From: Roseinatronobacter monicus
GTDB taxonomy: Bacteria > Pseudomonadota > Alphaproteobacteria > Rhodobacterales > Rhodobacteraceae
Length of the DNA: 64,000 nucleotides
NCBI RefSeq assembly: GCF_006716865.1
Contig: NZ_VFPT01000001.1
Location: 3,343,001-3,407,000 of the forward strand
Reading direction: 5' to 3'
Below are positions 26,641 to 36,067 of the stretch, piece by piece (position 1 is the first letter of the stretch; the number at the start of each line of letters is the position of its first letter). Both the position numbers and the translations under genes were made by a program. The notes under the pieces were generated by a model. That model searched no databases, was not told the origin of the DNA, and worked only from the letters and a program-made list of their open reading frames with translations.

Positions 26641-27930
26641 ATGGATATTGCAACCCGCGTCTACAACCACCGCTGGAAAATGGACCCGATCATCCGGTCG
26701 CTGATCGACACTGATTTTTACAAGCTGCTGATGTGTCAATCGGTATTTACCAACCACCCGCAAACACAGGTCACATTCAGCCTGATAAACCGCGCCACGC
26801 ATATTCCACTGGCCGATCTGATTGACGAGGGTGAATTGCGCGAGCAACTTGACCATATTCGCGCGCTGTCGCTGTCGCGCGGGGAATCCACCTTTTTGCG
26901 CGGCAATACGTTTTACGGCAAACGCCAGATGTTCCGACCCGATTTCATGGAATGGTTCGAGAATTTCCGCCTGCCGCCCTATCATCTGGAGCGCGTGGGC
27001 GATCAGTATGAACTGACCTTTCAGGGCACATGGTGCGAAGCGATGCTGTGGGAAATTCCCGCGTTGGCGGTGCTGATGGAGTTGCGCTCTCGGGCGGTGC
27101 TGGGGCGGATGAAACGCTTTGAATTGCAGGTGCTTTATGCCCGCGCGATGACCCGCGTCTGGGAGAAGATCGAACAATTACAGGGGCTAGAGGCCGTTCG
27201 CATTGCCGATTTCGGCACAAGGCGGCGGCATTCCTTTCTATGGCAGGACTGGTGTGTGCAAGCCATGATGGAGGGCTTGGGCGCTGGGTTCGCGGGCACA
27301 TCCAACTGCCTGATCGCCATGCGCCGGGAGGTCGAGGCGATTGGCACCAATGCGCATGAACTGCCTATGGTCTATGCCGCCCTTGCCAGAACCGACGATG
27401 AGCTGGCCCAAAGCCCCTATCAGGTTCTGGCCGATTGGCAGGCCGAGCATTCGGGCAATTTGCGGATCATCCTGCCCGATACATTTGGCACCAAGGGCTT
27501 TCTGGATCGCGCGCCCGACTGGTTGCCTGACTGGACCGGCATGCGCATCGATTCTGGTGATCCGGCAGCAGGGGCGGAAATTGCCATTCGCTGGTGGCAG
27601 GATCGCGGCCAAGACCCACGCGAGAAGCTTGTCATCTTCTCGGACGGGCTGGATGTGGACAAGATCAAGGAACTTCATGCGCAGTTCTCTGGCCGCGTGA
27701 AGGTCAGTTTTGGTTGGGGCACATTATTGACCAATGATTTTCGCAACCTTGCGCCAGATGACGGGCTGGCCCCGTTCTCGTTGGTGTGCAAGGCCGTATC
27801 GGCGAATGGCCGCGCAACGGTGAAACTGTCGGATAATCCGCACAAGGCAATGGGGCCAGAGGACGAGATTGAACGCTATAAGCGCGTGTTCGATCTGGGG
27901 CCACAAGTAGCGCAGGACGTGCTTGTTTAA
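26641..27930 (+). CDS. pncB: Nicotinate phosphoribosyltransferase
   Basis: 429 residues, standard length. The start IIRSLIDTDFYKLLMCQSVF, the active region ADFGTRRRHSFLWQDW and GTSNCLIAMRREVEAIGTNAHELPMV with the catalytic histidine, and the RIDSGDPAAGAEIA and VIFSDGLDVDKI segments are all diagnostic. It joins nicotinate to PRPP in an ATP-assisted reaction. Co-transcribed with pncA. Confidence 0.95.
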   Translation: MDIATRVYNHRWKMDPIIRSLIDTDFYKLLMCQSVFTNHPQTQVTFSLINRATHIPLADLIDEGELREQLDHIRALSLSRGESTFLRGNTFYGKRQMFRPDFMEWFENFRLPPYHLERVGDQYELTFQGTWCEAMLWEIPALAVLMELRSRAVLGRMKRFELQVLYARAMTRVWEKIEQLQGLEAVRIADFGTRRRHSFLWQDWCVQAMMEGLGAGFAGTSNCLIAMRREVEAIGTNAHELPMVYAALARTDDELAQSPYQVLADWQAEHSGNLRIILPDTFGTKGFLDRAPDWLPDWTGMRIDSGDPAAGAEIAIRWWQDRGQDPREKLVIFSDGLDVDKIKELHAQFSGRVKVSFGWGTLLTNDFRNLAPDDGLAPFSLVCKAVSANGRATVKLSDNPHKAMGPEDEIERYKRVFDLGPQVAQDVLV

Positions 27931-28052
27931 GGCAAATTAAGCGTGTTGGCAGAATTCAGCAGGCACACAGCCCGCTCACACCGATTTTTGGTGACACAGG
28001 CTGTGACCTGTGGTGCAATAGCTTTACTTTCATCAGAGTAGGAGGACTTTAA

Positions 28053-28220
28053 ATGTCATTGGGTTCGCATATTGCAGAGCTGCGCCGAAAGCATGAACAT
28101 CTCTCTGACCGGGTCGAAGTTGCCCAACGCAGCCCGGGCACAGATGACCTTCAGATCGCAGATATGAAAAAGAAAAAGCTTCGCCTGAAAGAGGAAATCG
28201 AGCGCCTGTCGCACCACTGA
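28053..28220 (+). CDS. YdcH/DUF465-family small protein
   Basis: 55 residues, almost entirely a charged helical hairpin: HIAELRRKHEHLSDRVEVAQ, then PGTDDLQIADMKKKKLRLKEEIERL. These are the two helices of DUF465. AGGAGGA precedes the ATG by 6 bases, and a strong terminator follows 25 bases after the stop, so this is a monocistronic gene. Function of the family is unknown. Confidence 0.88.
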   Translation: MSLGSHIAELRRKHEHLSDRVEVAQRSPGTDDLQIADMKKKKLRLKEEIERLSHH

Positions 28221-28244
28221 TCCGCTCTTTCCTAGGTTACGCAA

Positions 28245-28272
28245 ACGGCCCGCGAAATGCGGGCCGTTTTTT
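28245..28272 (+). terminator. Rho-independent terminator after the DUF465 gene
   Basis: ACGGCCCGC (28245-28253) pairs perfectly with GCGGGCCGT (28259-28267) around the loop GAAAT, followed by TTTTTG. The 3' end also faces phaB, which ends at 28291 on the other strand. Confidence 0.92.
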
Positions 28273-28290
28273 GTTGTCGCGCAGGACAGA

Positions 28291-29013
28291 TCAGACGAAG
28301 AACTGTGCACCATTCGCACTGATGGTCGAGCCGTTGATAAAGCCCGCGTCATCAGACACCAGAAAGGCCACGCAGCGCGCGATTTCCTCTGGCTCGCCCA
28401 GTCGTCCGGCGGGAATGCCCGCGATGATCGATTCGCGCACCTTTTCCGGCACGGCCATGACCATTTCGGTTGCGATATAGCCGGGACAGACCGCATTCGC
28501 CGTGATGCCAAAACGTGCACCCTCTTGCGCCAGTGATTTCACGATGCCCAGATCGCCCGCCTTGGTGGCTGCGTAATTCACCTGAGCAAACTGGCCTTTC
28601 TGACCATTGATCGAGGAAATCACAACGACGCGGCCAAATTTCCGCTCGCGCATACCGGGCCAGATGGGGTGCACTGTGTTGAACACGCCCGTCAGGTTGG
28701 TGTCGATCACTTCTTTCCACTGTTCTGGCGTCATTTTGTGGAACGGCGCGTCGCGGGTGATGCCCGCGTTTGCCACCACAACCTCGATCGGGCCAAGATC
28801 AGCCTCGACCTGTGCCAGACCGGCCTTGGACGCCTCGTAATCCGCGGCGTTCCATTTGTAGGTCTTGATGCCGGTTTCTTCGGTGAAGCTGGCCGCAGCC
28901 GCATCATTGCCGGCATAAGTTGCCGCGACAGTATACCCTTTTGATTGCAGTTCCTTGGAAATCGCTGCACCAATGCCGCGCGATCCACCTGTGACCAATG
29001 CCACTCTTGCCAT
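28291..29013 (-). CDS. phaB: Acetoacetyl-CoA reductase
   Basis: 240 residues, short-chain dehydrogenase. NADP-binding GGSRGIGAAIS at 9-19, NAG at 82-84, catalytic Ser134, Tyr147 and Lys151 (SSINGQKGQFAQVNYAATKAG). It reduces acetoacetyl-CoA to (R)-3-hydroxybutyryl-CoA in polyhydroxybutyrate synthesis. It lies 89 bases downstream of phaA on the same strand. No phaC is in the window. Confidence 0.93.
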   Translation of the reverse strand: MARVALVTGGSRGIGAAISKELQSKGYTVAATYAGNDAAAASFTEETGIKTYKWNAADYEASKAGLAQVEADLGPIEVVVANAGITRDAPFHKMTPEQWKEVIDTNLTGVFNTVHPIWPGMRERKFGRVVVISSINGQKGQFAQVNYAATKAGDLGIVKSLAQEGARFGITANAVCPGYIATEMVMAVPEKVRESIIAGIPAGRLGEPEEIARCVAFLVSDDAGFINGSTISANGAQFFV

Positions 29014-29068
29014 GTTTACTCCTCCTCAGGGATTAGGTTCCTCGCAATATCTGTTATCGAACGCGGGC

Positions 29069-29100
29069 AGGTTGCGCAAGATTGTTGCGCAACCTTTTTT
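29069..29100 (+). repeat. Stem-loop with T run between phaB and phaA
   Basis: AGGTTGCGCAA (29069-29079) and TTGCGCAACCT (29085-29095) are perfect 11-bp arms with a 5-base loop. The T run (29095-29100) is on the plus strand, so as a terminator it would act against transcripts running opposite to phaA-phaB. On the pha message it is a plain stem that may separate the two transcripts' stability. Confidence 0.65.
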
Positions 29101-29102
29101 GC

Positions 29103-30275
29103 TTAGCGTTCCAGACACATGGCGACACCCATGCCGCCACCGATGCACAATGTGGCCAAGCCCTTCTTGGCGTCGCGGCGCTGCATCTCGAACAAAAGCG
29201 TATTCAGGATACGGCACCCAGATGCGCCGATGGGGTGCCCGATAGCGATAGCGCCGCCATTGACGTTCACCTTGTCCACATCCCAGCCCATTTCCTTGTT
29301 CACCGCACAGGCTTGCGCAGCAAAGGCTTCGTTCGCCTCGATCAGGTCCAGATCTTCGGGTTTCCAGCCAGCCTTGGCCAGCGCCTTGCGGCTGGCATAG
29401 ATCGGCCCCACGCCCATGACCGACGGGTCAAGCCCTGCGGTCGCATAGCTGGCAATGCGCGCAATCGGCGTCAGGCCGCGCTTTTCGGCGTCTTCCGCAC
29501 TCATCAGCATGACGGCGGCGGCACCGTCATTCAGGCCAGACGCATTGGCCGCAGTGACCGAGCCATCCTTGGCGAAAGCAGGGCGCAGTTTCTGCATTGC
29601 ATCCATCGTCGCACCGTGGCGGATGTATTCGTCCTGATCCACGACAATGTCGCCCTTGCGGGTCTTGACGGTAAAGGCCGCGATTTCATCCACGAATTTA
29701 CCGGCCTTTTGTGCCGCTTCGGCCTTGTTCTGGCTGGCCACGGCGAACGTGTCCTGTTCTTCGCGGGTGATCTGCCATTTCTCGGCCACGTTCTCGGCGG
29801 TCTGGCCCATGTGATAGCCGTTGAACGCATCCCACAGCCCGTCGCGGATCATCGTATCGATCAGCTTCATATCGCCCATTTTCTGACCTGTGCGCATCAG
29901 GGCGGCGTGCTGGCTCATCGACATGTTTTCCTGACCACCGGCCAGAACAATCGCGGCGTCACCCAACTGGATATGTTGCGCGCCCAGCGCGACGGCCCGC
30001 AGGCCAGAGCCACAAACCTGATTGATCGACCATGCAGCAGCCTCGATCGGCAAGCCTGCGTTGACATGCGCCTGACGGGCCGGGTTTTGACCCTGGCCAG
30101 CAGTCAGAACCTGCCCTAAAATGGTTTCTGAAATCTCTCCCTTATCGACGCCCGCACGCTCGACAACGGCCTGAAGCGTGGCGGCGCCCAAATCATGTGC
30201 AGGGGTGCTGGCAAACGCGCCTCCGAACGACCCAACGGCAGTGCGCGCCGCGGAAACAATAACTACATTGGTCAT
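29103..30275 (-). CDS. phaA: Acetyl-CoA acetyltransferase (beta-ketothiolase)
   Basis: 390 residues from ATG 30275, preceded by GAGAGGAG; an open extension to 30470 is promoter region. Nucleophile Cys88 is in [11 protein letters not shown], the general base region is [15 protein letters not shown], and the second cysteine is in LCIGGGMG. It condenses two acetyl-CoA to acetoacetyl-CoA. The order phaA-phaB is typical of Rhodobacterales. Confidence 0.95.
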   Translation of the reverse strand: MTNVVIVSAARTAVGSFGGAFASTPAHDLGAATLQAVVERAGVDKGEISETILGQVLTAGQGQNPARQAHVNAGLPIEAAAWSINQVCGSGLRAVALGAQHIQLGDAAIVLAGGQENMSMSQHAALMRTGQKMGDMKLIDTMIRDGLWDAFNGYHMGQTAENVAEKWQITREEQDTFAVASQNKAEAAQKAGKFVDEIAAFTVKTRKGDIVVDQDEYIRHGATMDAMQKLRPAFAKDGSVTAANASGLNDGAAAVMLMSAEDAEKRGLTPIARIASYATAGLDPSVMGVGPIYASRKALAKAGWKPEDLDLIEANEAFAAQACAVNKEMGWDVDKVNVNGGAIAIGHPIGASGCRILNTLLFEMQRRDAKKGLATLCIGGGMGVAMCLER

Positions 30276-30555
30276 AGGATCTCCTCTCTCTATATCCAGA
30301 TTGTCCAACTCAGACAGAAGCTGTGCTGCGACAGATGACTGCAATCCGACATGTTTGTAACATGATGCAGAAACAGTGCAACGCTGCTGCGTCAAATGCT
30401 GGCGCAAACGCGGTGCAGGCCAGCCGAATACGGCCCAGACAGCTGGAATGCAGTGTCTTTGTTCGTGCAAGTGTCACAGTTTGTTTCTGCGAATCCCTGT
30501 TGCAGGCATGGACAATCACCCCTCCACCGCGTAAAAAAGGGTAAGAAGGAATGCT

Positions 30556-30882
30556 ATGGAACGACAGTCGGCGAAATATCACCTTGGGCAAATCGTGCGC
30601 CACAAAAAGCACCCGTTTCGCGGGGTGATCTTTGATGTCGATCCGGAATTTGCAAATACGGAAGAGTGGTATCACTCGATTCCCGAAGAAGTGCGCCCGC
30701 GCAAGGATCAGCCATTTTACCACCTTCTGGCCGAGAATGACGAGAGTTTCTACGTCGCCTATGTGTCCGAGCAGAATCTTGTGCCGGACGAGTCGGGGGA
30801 ACCTGTCGAACATCCGGATCTGAGTGAGTTATTTGGCGAGTTTCATAACGGCCACTATCCGCTACAGATACAGATGAACTGA
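30556..30882 (+). CDS. hspQ: Heat shock protein HspQ
   Basis: 108 residues with the YccV/hemimethylated-DNA-binding-like fold: KYHLGQIVRHKKHPFRGVIFDVDPEF, then FYHLLAENDESFYVAYVSEQNLVPDESGEPVEHPDL. HspQ is a specificity factor for Lon protease in enterobacteria. AAGAAGGA precedes the ATG. It is divergent from phaA across 280 bp in which I find no other gene. Confidence 0.9.
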   Translation: MERQSAKYHLGQIVRHKKHPFRGVIFDVDPEFANTEEWYHSIPEEVRPRKDQPFYHLLAENDESFYVAYVSEQNLVPDESGEPVEHPDLSELFGEFHNGHYPLQIQMN

Positions 30883-30889
30883 TCTGCCC

Positions 30890-30904
30890 GGCCCCGATGG
30901 GGCC
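30890..30904. terminator. Short hairpin between convergent hspQ and the TauE-like gene
   Basis: GGCCCC and GGGGCC pair around GAT in the 24-bp space between convergent stops. There is no T run; a weak shared terminator is possible. Confidence 0.35.
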
Positions 30905-30906
30905 TG

Positions 30907-31650
30907 TCAGGCGATCAGCCCGTCGAACAGTAGTTTACCCGCAATTCCGGCCAGCAGCACAAGGATTACCTTGTCGAATGCCTCTCTCGACACGCGCTTG
31001 GCCAGCCAGTTGCCAACCGGCATACCCAGCAGCAACGGCCCAAGTGTGACGAAACCCAGAAGTGTCAGTTGCACAGTCATTATGCCCAGCCCCGCCAGTG
31101 CGATAATCTGCACCAGCGACATTGCGCAGAAGAAGATCGAAATGGTGGCAATAAAGCGTGGCCGCTCCAGCCGGAGCGCGTTCAGATAGGTGATGGAAAC
31201 CGGCGCAGAGATACCGCCCGCCCCCTGCAACACCCCCGCGACAAGCCCTGCGGGAGCGGTCAGGCGCTTTTCGGCATCAGCGCCAAGCTGCCATTCAGGG
31301 CGCAGCAGGCGAAATGCAATATAACTGAGCACAACAGCGCCCACACCGGCCATCAACAGCGTGGCAGGGGCAACTGCCAGCAACACCGACCCAACCACCG
31401 TTCCCAGTGCACCCCAAAGCGCAAGCGTTGTGGCCAGCCCCATACGGCCCAGATGGGCGCGAAACTGCCAGCCTTGCGATATATTGGTCAACAGGTTTGG
31501 AATGGTGAACAGCGCCACAGCCGTTGGCACATTGAACAGCATCGCCAGAATGGGCACCCCGATAATAGGGGCGCCTGCCCCTGTGGCCCCTTTCAGGATA
31601 CCGCCAAGAAACAGCGCCATCCCCGCCAATAGCATATCGGCCATATCCAT
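30907..31650 (-). CDS. TauE/SafE-family sulfite exporter-like permease
   Basis: 247 residues from ATG 31650 (the frame opens further, without support). Eight or so hydrophobic spans; the family repeat is seen as FLGGILKGATGAGAPIIGVPILAMLFNVPTAVAL and again as LVAGVLQGAGGISAPVSITYLNAL. Members move sulfite, organosulfonates or similar anions. It is next to the cyanate regulator on the same strand, 124 bases downstream of it; a link to cyanate is unproven. Confidence 0.85.
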   Translation of the reverse strand: MDMADMLLAGMALFLGGILKGATGAGAPIIGVPILAMLFNVPTAVALFTIPNLLTNISQGWQFRAHLGRMGLATTLALWGALGTVVGSVLLAVAPATLLMAGVGAVVLSYIAFRLLRPEWQLGADAEKRLTAPAGLVAGVLQGAGGISAPVSITYLNALRLERPRFIATISIFFCAMSLVQIIALAGLGIMTVQLTLLGFVTLGPLLLGMPVGNWLAKRVSREAFDKVILVLLAGIAGKLLFDGLIA

Positions 31651-31774
31651 CTGTCTGCCCTTGTTCTTGCCCGACACGACAGATACGCATGTCGTCGGCA
31701 ACTGTCCATTCTGGCCACGATACCGGCGGTGCTGGCCGTCTGCTGGTGCGACTTGCCGCCGATCACACCATTGG

Positions 31775-33631
31775 TCAGTGCCACTCCTCGGCGGCGATCC
31801 GCAGTTTTTTGATGCGTGAATACAGGGTTGTCGGCTGTATGCCCAGCAATTGTGCCGCGCCATCGTCGCCCGCCACTTTGCCATTTGTGCGCCGCAGGGC
31901 TGCGACCAGATTGTTGCGCTGCGCTGCTGCCATGTCGGCCTCGGACAAAACCGCCACGTCACCCGCGCTGCTTTGGGGTGTTGTCAGCCCCAGATCAATC
32001 TGCAATTTGCCACCCGTTGAAATGATGCTGCCGCGATCAATGACATTTTGCAGCTCGCGCACATTTCCCGGCCAGTCATAAGCGATCAGCTTTTCCATGG
32101 ACAGTTTCGAGATGATGGGCGGCCTGATGTTCAGCCGCTGGCATGACAGTGTCAGGAAATGCGCCGCAAGTGCCGGAAGATCCTCGCGCCGATCCCGCAG
32201 CGGCAGGCAGTTGATGGGAAAGACATTCAGGAACATGAGCAGTTCTTCGCGGAACGCGCCCTTGCGCGCCAGCACTTCCAGATTCCGGCGACTCGCAGCG
32301 ATGACCCGCAGGTCAATGTCGCGCGCACGGGTATCGCCCAGCCGCGTGACACTGTGTTCTTGCAACGCATGCAACAGCCGCCCTTGCAGGTTCAGCGGCA
32401 ATTCATCCACATCATCCAGAAACAGCGTGCCGTTATGCGCCAGCTCCAGCACCCCCGGCTTGTCACGCAATGCGCCCGGAAAGGCACCACGGATCTGGCC
32501 GAACAACTCTGCCTCGATCGCATCTGATGTGACCGCGCTGCACTTGAAATGAATAAGCGAGCGGCGTCGACGCGCGCTGCCTTTGTGTATGGCGGAAGCA
32601 ACAAGTGCCTTGCCGGTGCCCGCCTCGCCCAAGATCAGGACGGATGCATCGGTGCCCGCCACAAGATCAATCTTGCTCAGAAGCTGCAACACCGCAGGAG
32701 AGCGGCCTATGATGTCATGATGCGCGCGCTCGGACGCGATGGTTTCTTGCAGATAGGCGTTTTCTTGCTCCAGCCGTTCGCGCAGGGCCTGCACTTCTTC
32801 CATCGCGCTATGCAGTTTGCTTTCGTTTTCCTTGCGCTCGGTTATGTCGCGGAAAATGACCACGGCCCCTGCCAGCACATTCTGGTCATAGATCGGGGTC
32901 GAGACATATTCGACGCGGATCGGTTTGCCATCCTTGCGCCAGAACACCTCATCCTCAATGCGGTTCACCTGCTCATAGCGGAACGACTGGTATATCGGGC
33001 AATCATGCGCCGGATAGTGCTCGCCATTCAGGTGATGGTGGTGAATCATCGAATGGATATCGCGGCCCAACAGGTCTTCGGCACTCCACCCCAGCATTTC
33101 GCGCGCGGCCCGGTTTACGAAGGTTGTCTTGCCATCGGCGTTGACGCCATAAATTCCTTCGCCTGCTGCGTTCAGGATCAACTGGTTCTGGCGTTCCAAC
33201 TCGCTGAAGAACGCCTGCGCGCGCTGCCATTCCAACAGTCCAAGGCGCTGCACATCGCCGGCCTCGGCGATCTGGTCGTGGCGCGACAACTCATTCAGGT
33301 CAATCAGCGTCAGCATCACAAGGGTTTGCGCATGGCCAATGGGCGTGCCGCGCAACTCGCAGCTTAGGGGGTGGCGATTTTTGTCCTGTAGCGGAATATC
33401 GCGCCGCCACACACGCCCCCGATGCGCCAACTCATCCAAGAACACCAAAAACCCGCCGAAATTGCCCGCGATATGGGGCGCAAAGCGAAAACCCTCCGCA
33501 TCGTCCTGCGCCAAAAGCCGTTTTGCAAGCTGGTTTGCCGCCACAACCTGATCTTGTGCCGTATCCAGAACAAGGGCGGCATGTGGGATGGCTTCGAGCA
33601 GGGAATCGGGCATGAGGGGGTCATGGGTCAT
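31775..33631 (-). CDS. cynF: PAS-domain AAA+ enhancer-binding-type regulator, CynF-like, with degenerate GAFTGA loop
   Basis: 618 residues. PAS-like region about 10-110, second PAS about 150-275 (GIYGVNADGKTTFVNRAAREML), coiled linker, AAA+ domain about 315-540, and a Fis-type helix-turn-helix at the C-terminus (LVAALRRTNGKVAGDDGAAQLLGIQPTTLYSRIKKL). Walker A is ILGEAGTGKALV, Walker B is TLFLDDVDELP. The sigma54-contact loop is GAFPGA, where proline replaces the key threonine, so classical sigma54 activation may be lost. Divergent cynABDS matches the cynFABDS layout known in Pseudomonas pseudoalcaligenes. Confidence 0.85.
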   Translation of the reverse strand: MTHDPLMPDSLLEAIPHAALVLDTAQDQVVAANQLAKRLLAQDDAEGFRFAPHIAGNFGGFLVFLDELAHRGRVWRRDIPLQDKNRHPLSCELRGTPIGHAQTLVMLTLIDLNELSRHDQIAEAGDVQRLGLLEWQRAQAFFSELERQNQLILNAAGEGIYGVNADGKTTFVNRAAREMLGWSAEDLLGRDIHSMIHHHHLNGEHYPAHDCPIYQSFRYEQVNRIEDEVFWRKDGKPIRVEYVSTPIYDQNVLAGAVVIFRDITERKENESKLHSAMEEVQALRERLEQENAYLQETIASERAHHDIIGRSPAVLQLLSKIDLVAGTDASVLILGEAGTGKALVASAIHKGSARRRRSLIHFKCSAVTSDAIEAELFGQIRGAFPGALRDKPGVLELAHNGTLFLDDVDELPLNLQGRLLHALQEHSVTRLGDTRARDIDLRVIAASRRNLEVLARKGAFREELLMFLNVFPINCLPLRDRREDLPALAAHFLTLSCQRLNIRPPIISKLSMEKLIAYDWPGNVRELQNVIDRGSIISTGGKLQIDLGLTTPQSSAGDVAVLSEADMAAAQRNNLVAALRRTNGKVAGDDGAAQLLGIQPTTLYSRIKKLRIAAEEWH

Positions 33632-33678
33632 GCGCTACACGATCGCCGAAGTTACCCCTGACTGGCAACACGATATTT

Positions 33679-33700
33679 CGTAATTTACGATTTATCGTAA
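33679..33700. promoter_or_regulatory. Overlapping perfect palindromes in the cynF/cynA divergent region
   Basis: CGTAA-T-TTACG (33679-33689) and TTACGAT-TT-ATCGTAA (33685-33700) share one half-site, giving three CGTAA-type half-sites in 22 bases. The 209-bp region between divergent starts is AT-rich. I find no GG-N10-GC sigma54 core promoter here. A further inverted repeat TTCTGC-ACC-GCAGAA lies at 33781-33795, nearer to cynA. Confidence 0.6.
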
Positions 33701-33840
33701 CTTATTTTCGATGTGCTTTATCCTAAGAAACTGATTTCACTAGTATATTTTATCTGCGGAAAAGTTGGGCAATAGAATTCTTCTGCACCGCAGAATTGGT
33801 ATCATATTCTAGAACGCTGCCATTCTCAGAAAGGGATACC

Positions 33841-35217
33841 ATGTCAAACAAGAGCCTTGGAAACCCGTTTTCCCACAAGACAGACCTGCGCCACGGTGCG
33901 GGCTGCGGCTGTGAAACCTGTTCCAGCGATGCACGCGCCAAAATCGCCGCCCCCATGACCTCAGAGGCGCTGCTGGAGCGCGCGGTTGAAAGCGCAGTTG
34001 TGCGGTCGGTCTTCGGTCATAATGATATCAGCCGCCGGTCCATGATGGGTATGTTGGGCGGCGGCGCTTTCGCGGCAGCACTTGCATCCGTCTTTCCGAT
34101 GGATCAGGCCAAGGCGCTGATACTTGACGAACTCGGCCCCCCGGAAAAGCCTGATCTAAAAGTGGGCTTCGTCGCCATCACCTGCGCGACCCCAATCATC
34201 ATGGCCGAGCCAATGGGCTTTTATGACCGCTATGGCCTGAATGTCGAAGTCGTCAAAACCGCAGGCTGGGCCGTGGCGCGCGACATGTCGCTGTCAGGCC
34301 AGTATGACGCCAGCCATATGCTGACCCCCATGCCGCTGGCGATGACGCTGGGCGCAGGGTCATCGGCGACACCATACATCATGCCCGCTGTTGAGAATAT
34401 CAACGGTCAGGCGATTGTGCTGTCGAACGAGCATCTGGACAAGCGCGATCCACAGCAATGGAAAGGCATGACCTTTGGCGTGCCGTTTGAATATTCCATG
34501 CACAACTTCTTGCTGCGCTATTACGTGGCCGAACACGGGCTGGACCCCGATCAGGACATCCAGATCCGCGTTGTGCCGCCGCCTGAAATGGTCGCCAACC
34601 TGCGCGCGGGCAATCTGGACGGCTATCTGTCGCCCGACCCGTTCAACCAGCGCGCCGTGTGGGAAGGGATCGGGTTCATTCACATGCTGACCAAGGATAT
34701 CTGGGAAGGGCACCCGTGCTGCGCCTTTGCCGCCCCCCGCCGCTTTGCCGTGGAAATGCCCAACACTTATGGCGCGCTTTTGCGGTCGATCATTGATGCG
34801 ACGCAATACGCCTCGAACCCTGACAATCGCAAGGAAATCTCGGAAACGATTGCGCCTGCAAATTACCTTAATCAGCCTGTGCCAGTGATCGAGCAGGTTC
34901 TAACCGGCACCTTTGCCGATGGTCTGGGCAATGTGCAACGCGTGCCGGACCGGATCGATTTCGATCCATTCCCATGGCAGTCGATGGGGGTCTGGATTCT
35001 GACGCAAATGAAGCGTTGGGGCTATATCAACGGCGATATCGACTACAAGGCGATTGCCGAGCAGGTCTATCTGGCCTCGGACGCGCGCAAGGTGATGACC
35101 GATCTGGGCTATGATGCGCCCGATGTGAATTACAAATCACACACCATCATGGGCAAGACCTTCGATCCCGACCAGCCCGAAGCCTATGTCGACAGCTTTG
35201 CGATTCGGCGGGGATAA
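33841..35217 (+). CDS. cynA: Cyanate/nitrate-type ABC transporter substrate-binding protein
   Basis: 458 residues from ATG 33841. The N-terminus has a cysteine cluster GCGCETC (residues 22-28), then at about residue 66 a Tat-like motif SRRSMMGML followed by a hydrophobic stretch. The mature part is NrtA/CmpA-type: VGFVAITCATPIIMAEPMGFYDRYGLNVEVVKTAGWAVARD, ENINGQAIVLSNEH and DGYLSPDPFNQRAVW. Start chosen because the operon frame begins here; an upstream open extension lacks support. It delivers the anion (most likely cyanate, given cynS) to the permease that starts 3 bases later. Confidence 0.9.
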   Translation: MSNKSLGNPFSHKTDLRHGAGCGCETCSSDARAKIAAPMTSEALLERAVESAVVRSVFGHNDISRRSMMGMLGGGAFAAALASVFPMDQAKALILDELGPPEKPDLKVGFVAITCATPIIMAEPMGFYDRYGLNVEVVKTAGWAVARDMSLSGQYDASHMLTPMPLAMTLGAGSSATPYIMPAVENINGQAIVLSNEHLDKRDPQQWKGMTFGVPFEYSMHNFLLRYYVAEHGLDPDQDIQIRVVPPPEMVANLRAGNLDGYLSPDPFNQRAVWEGIGFIHMLTKDIWEGHPCCAFAAPRRFAVEMPNTYGALLRSIIDATQYASNPDNRKEISETIAPANYLNQPVPVIEQVLTGTFADGLGNVQRVPDRIDFDPFPWQSMGVWILTQMKRWGYINGDIDYKAIAEQVYLASDARKVMTDLGYDAPDVNYKSHTIMGKTFDPDQPEAYVDSFAIRRG

Positions 35218-35220
35218 ACT

Positions 35221-36054
35221 ATGCAAAGCCTGTCCATAAACAAACGCGCCGCAATTCTGTCAGTCGTGTTGCTGATTGTCCTTCTTGGCGCATGGGAAAT
35301 CTCAATCACGCGCCAGGTGTTGGGTGAGGCGCTGACCGAATATGAAATCCTGATGGGGCTGGGGCAGCAACGCTCTGCTATCCCTCCGCCCAGCGATGTG
35401 ATGGTCAAAGCATGGGAGCAGTTGAGCAACCCCTTCTACGATGCGGGCCCCAACGACAAAGGCATTGGAATCCAGCTTGCCTACTCCATCTCTCGCGTGC
35501 TGTCTGGCTTCGGGCTGGCCGTCCTTGTGGCCATTCCACTGGGCTTTCTGATCGGAATGTCGCCCGTGGCCTACAAGGCGCTCAACCCGTTTATTCAGGT
35601 TCTGCGCCCGATATCGCCTCTGGCATGGATGCCGCTTGCGCTGTTCATTATTCAGGATGCAAACTCCAGCGCGATCTTTGTCATCTTCATTTGTTCGATC
35701 TGGCCGATGCTTCTGAACACCGCCTTTGGTGTGGCAGGGGTGCGCAGTGACTGGGTCAATGTCGCCCGCACCCATGAATTGGGCAGCCTGCGCACCGCGC
35801 TGACCGTCATTCTGCCCGCCGCTGCCCCGACAATCCTGACAGGCATGCGCATTTCCATCGGGATTGCATGGCTGGTGATCGTCGCGGCTGAAATGCTCGT
35901 CGGGGGTACGGGCATCGGCTATTATGTCTGGAACGAGTGGAACAACCTCGACCTGACATCTGTCATCTTCTCAATCCTCATGATCGGCGTGGTGGGCATG
36001 TTGCTGGATGCGTTTTTCGCAACCCTGCAACGCGCTGTCACTTACGCTGAATGA
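35221..36054 (+). CDS. cynB: Cyanate/nitrate-type ABC transporter permease
   Basis: 277 residues. NrtB-like: a first helix (AAILSVVLLIVLLGAWEIS), a long periplasmic loop, then the permease domain with YSISRVLSGFGLAVLVAIPLGFLIGM and the EAA loop NVARTHELGSLRTALTVILPAAAPTILTGM. It starts 3 bases after the cynA stop, so translation is coupled. Confidence 0.9.
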   Translation: MQSLSINKRAAILSVVLLIVLLGAWEISITRQVLGEALTEYEILMGLGQQRSAIPPPSDVMVKAWEQLSNPFYDAGPNDKGIGIQLAYSISRVLSGFGLAVLVAIPLGFLIGMSPVAYKALNPFIQVLRPISPLAWMPLALFIIQDANSSAIFVIFICSIWPMLLNTAFGVAGVRSDWVNVARTHELGSLRTALTVILPAAAPTILTGMRISIGIAWLVIVAAEMLVGGTGIGYYVWNEWNNLDLTSVIFSILMIGVVGMLLDAFFATLQRAVTYAE

Positions 36055-36067
36055 AAGGAGCATTGCG

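Noticed and set aside
30276..30555. PhaR-type operator upstream of phaA
   Set aside because: The stretch is rich in TGC/GCA words, but I find no clear CTGC-N3/4-GCAG palindrome.
33632..33840. Sigma54 (-24/-12) promoter upstream of cynA
   Set aside because: GG pairs are present, but none has a GC ten bases on; the one promising site does not fit.
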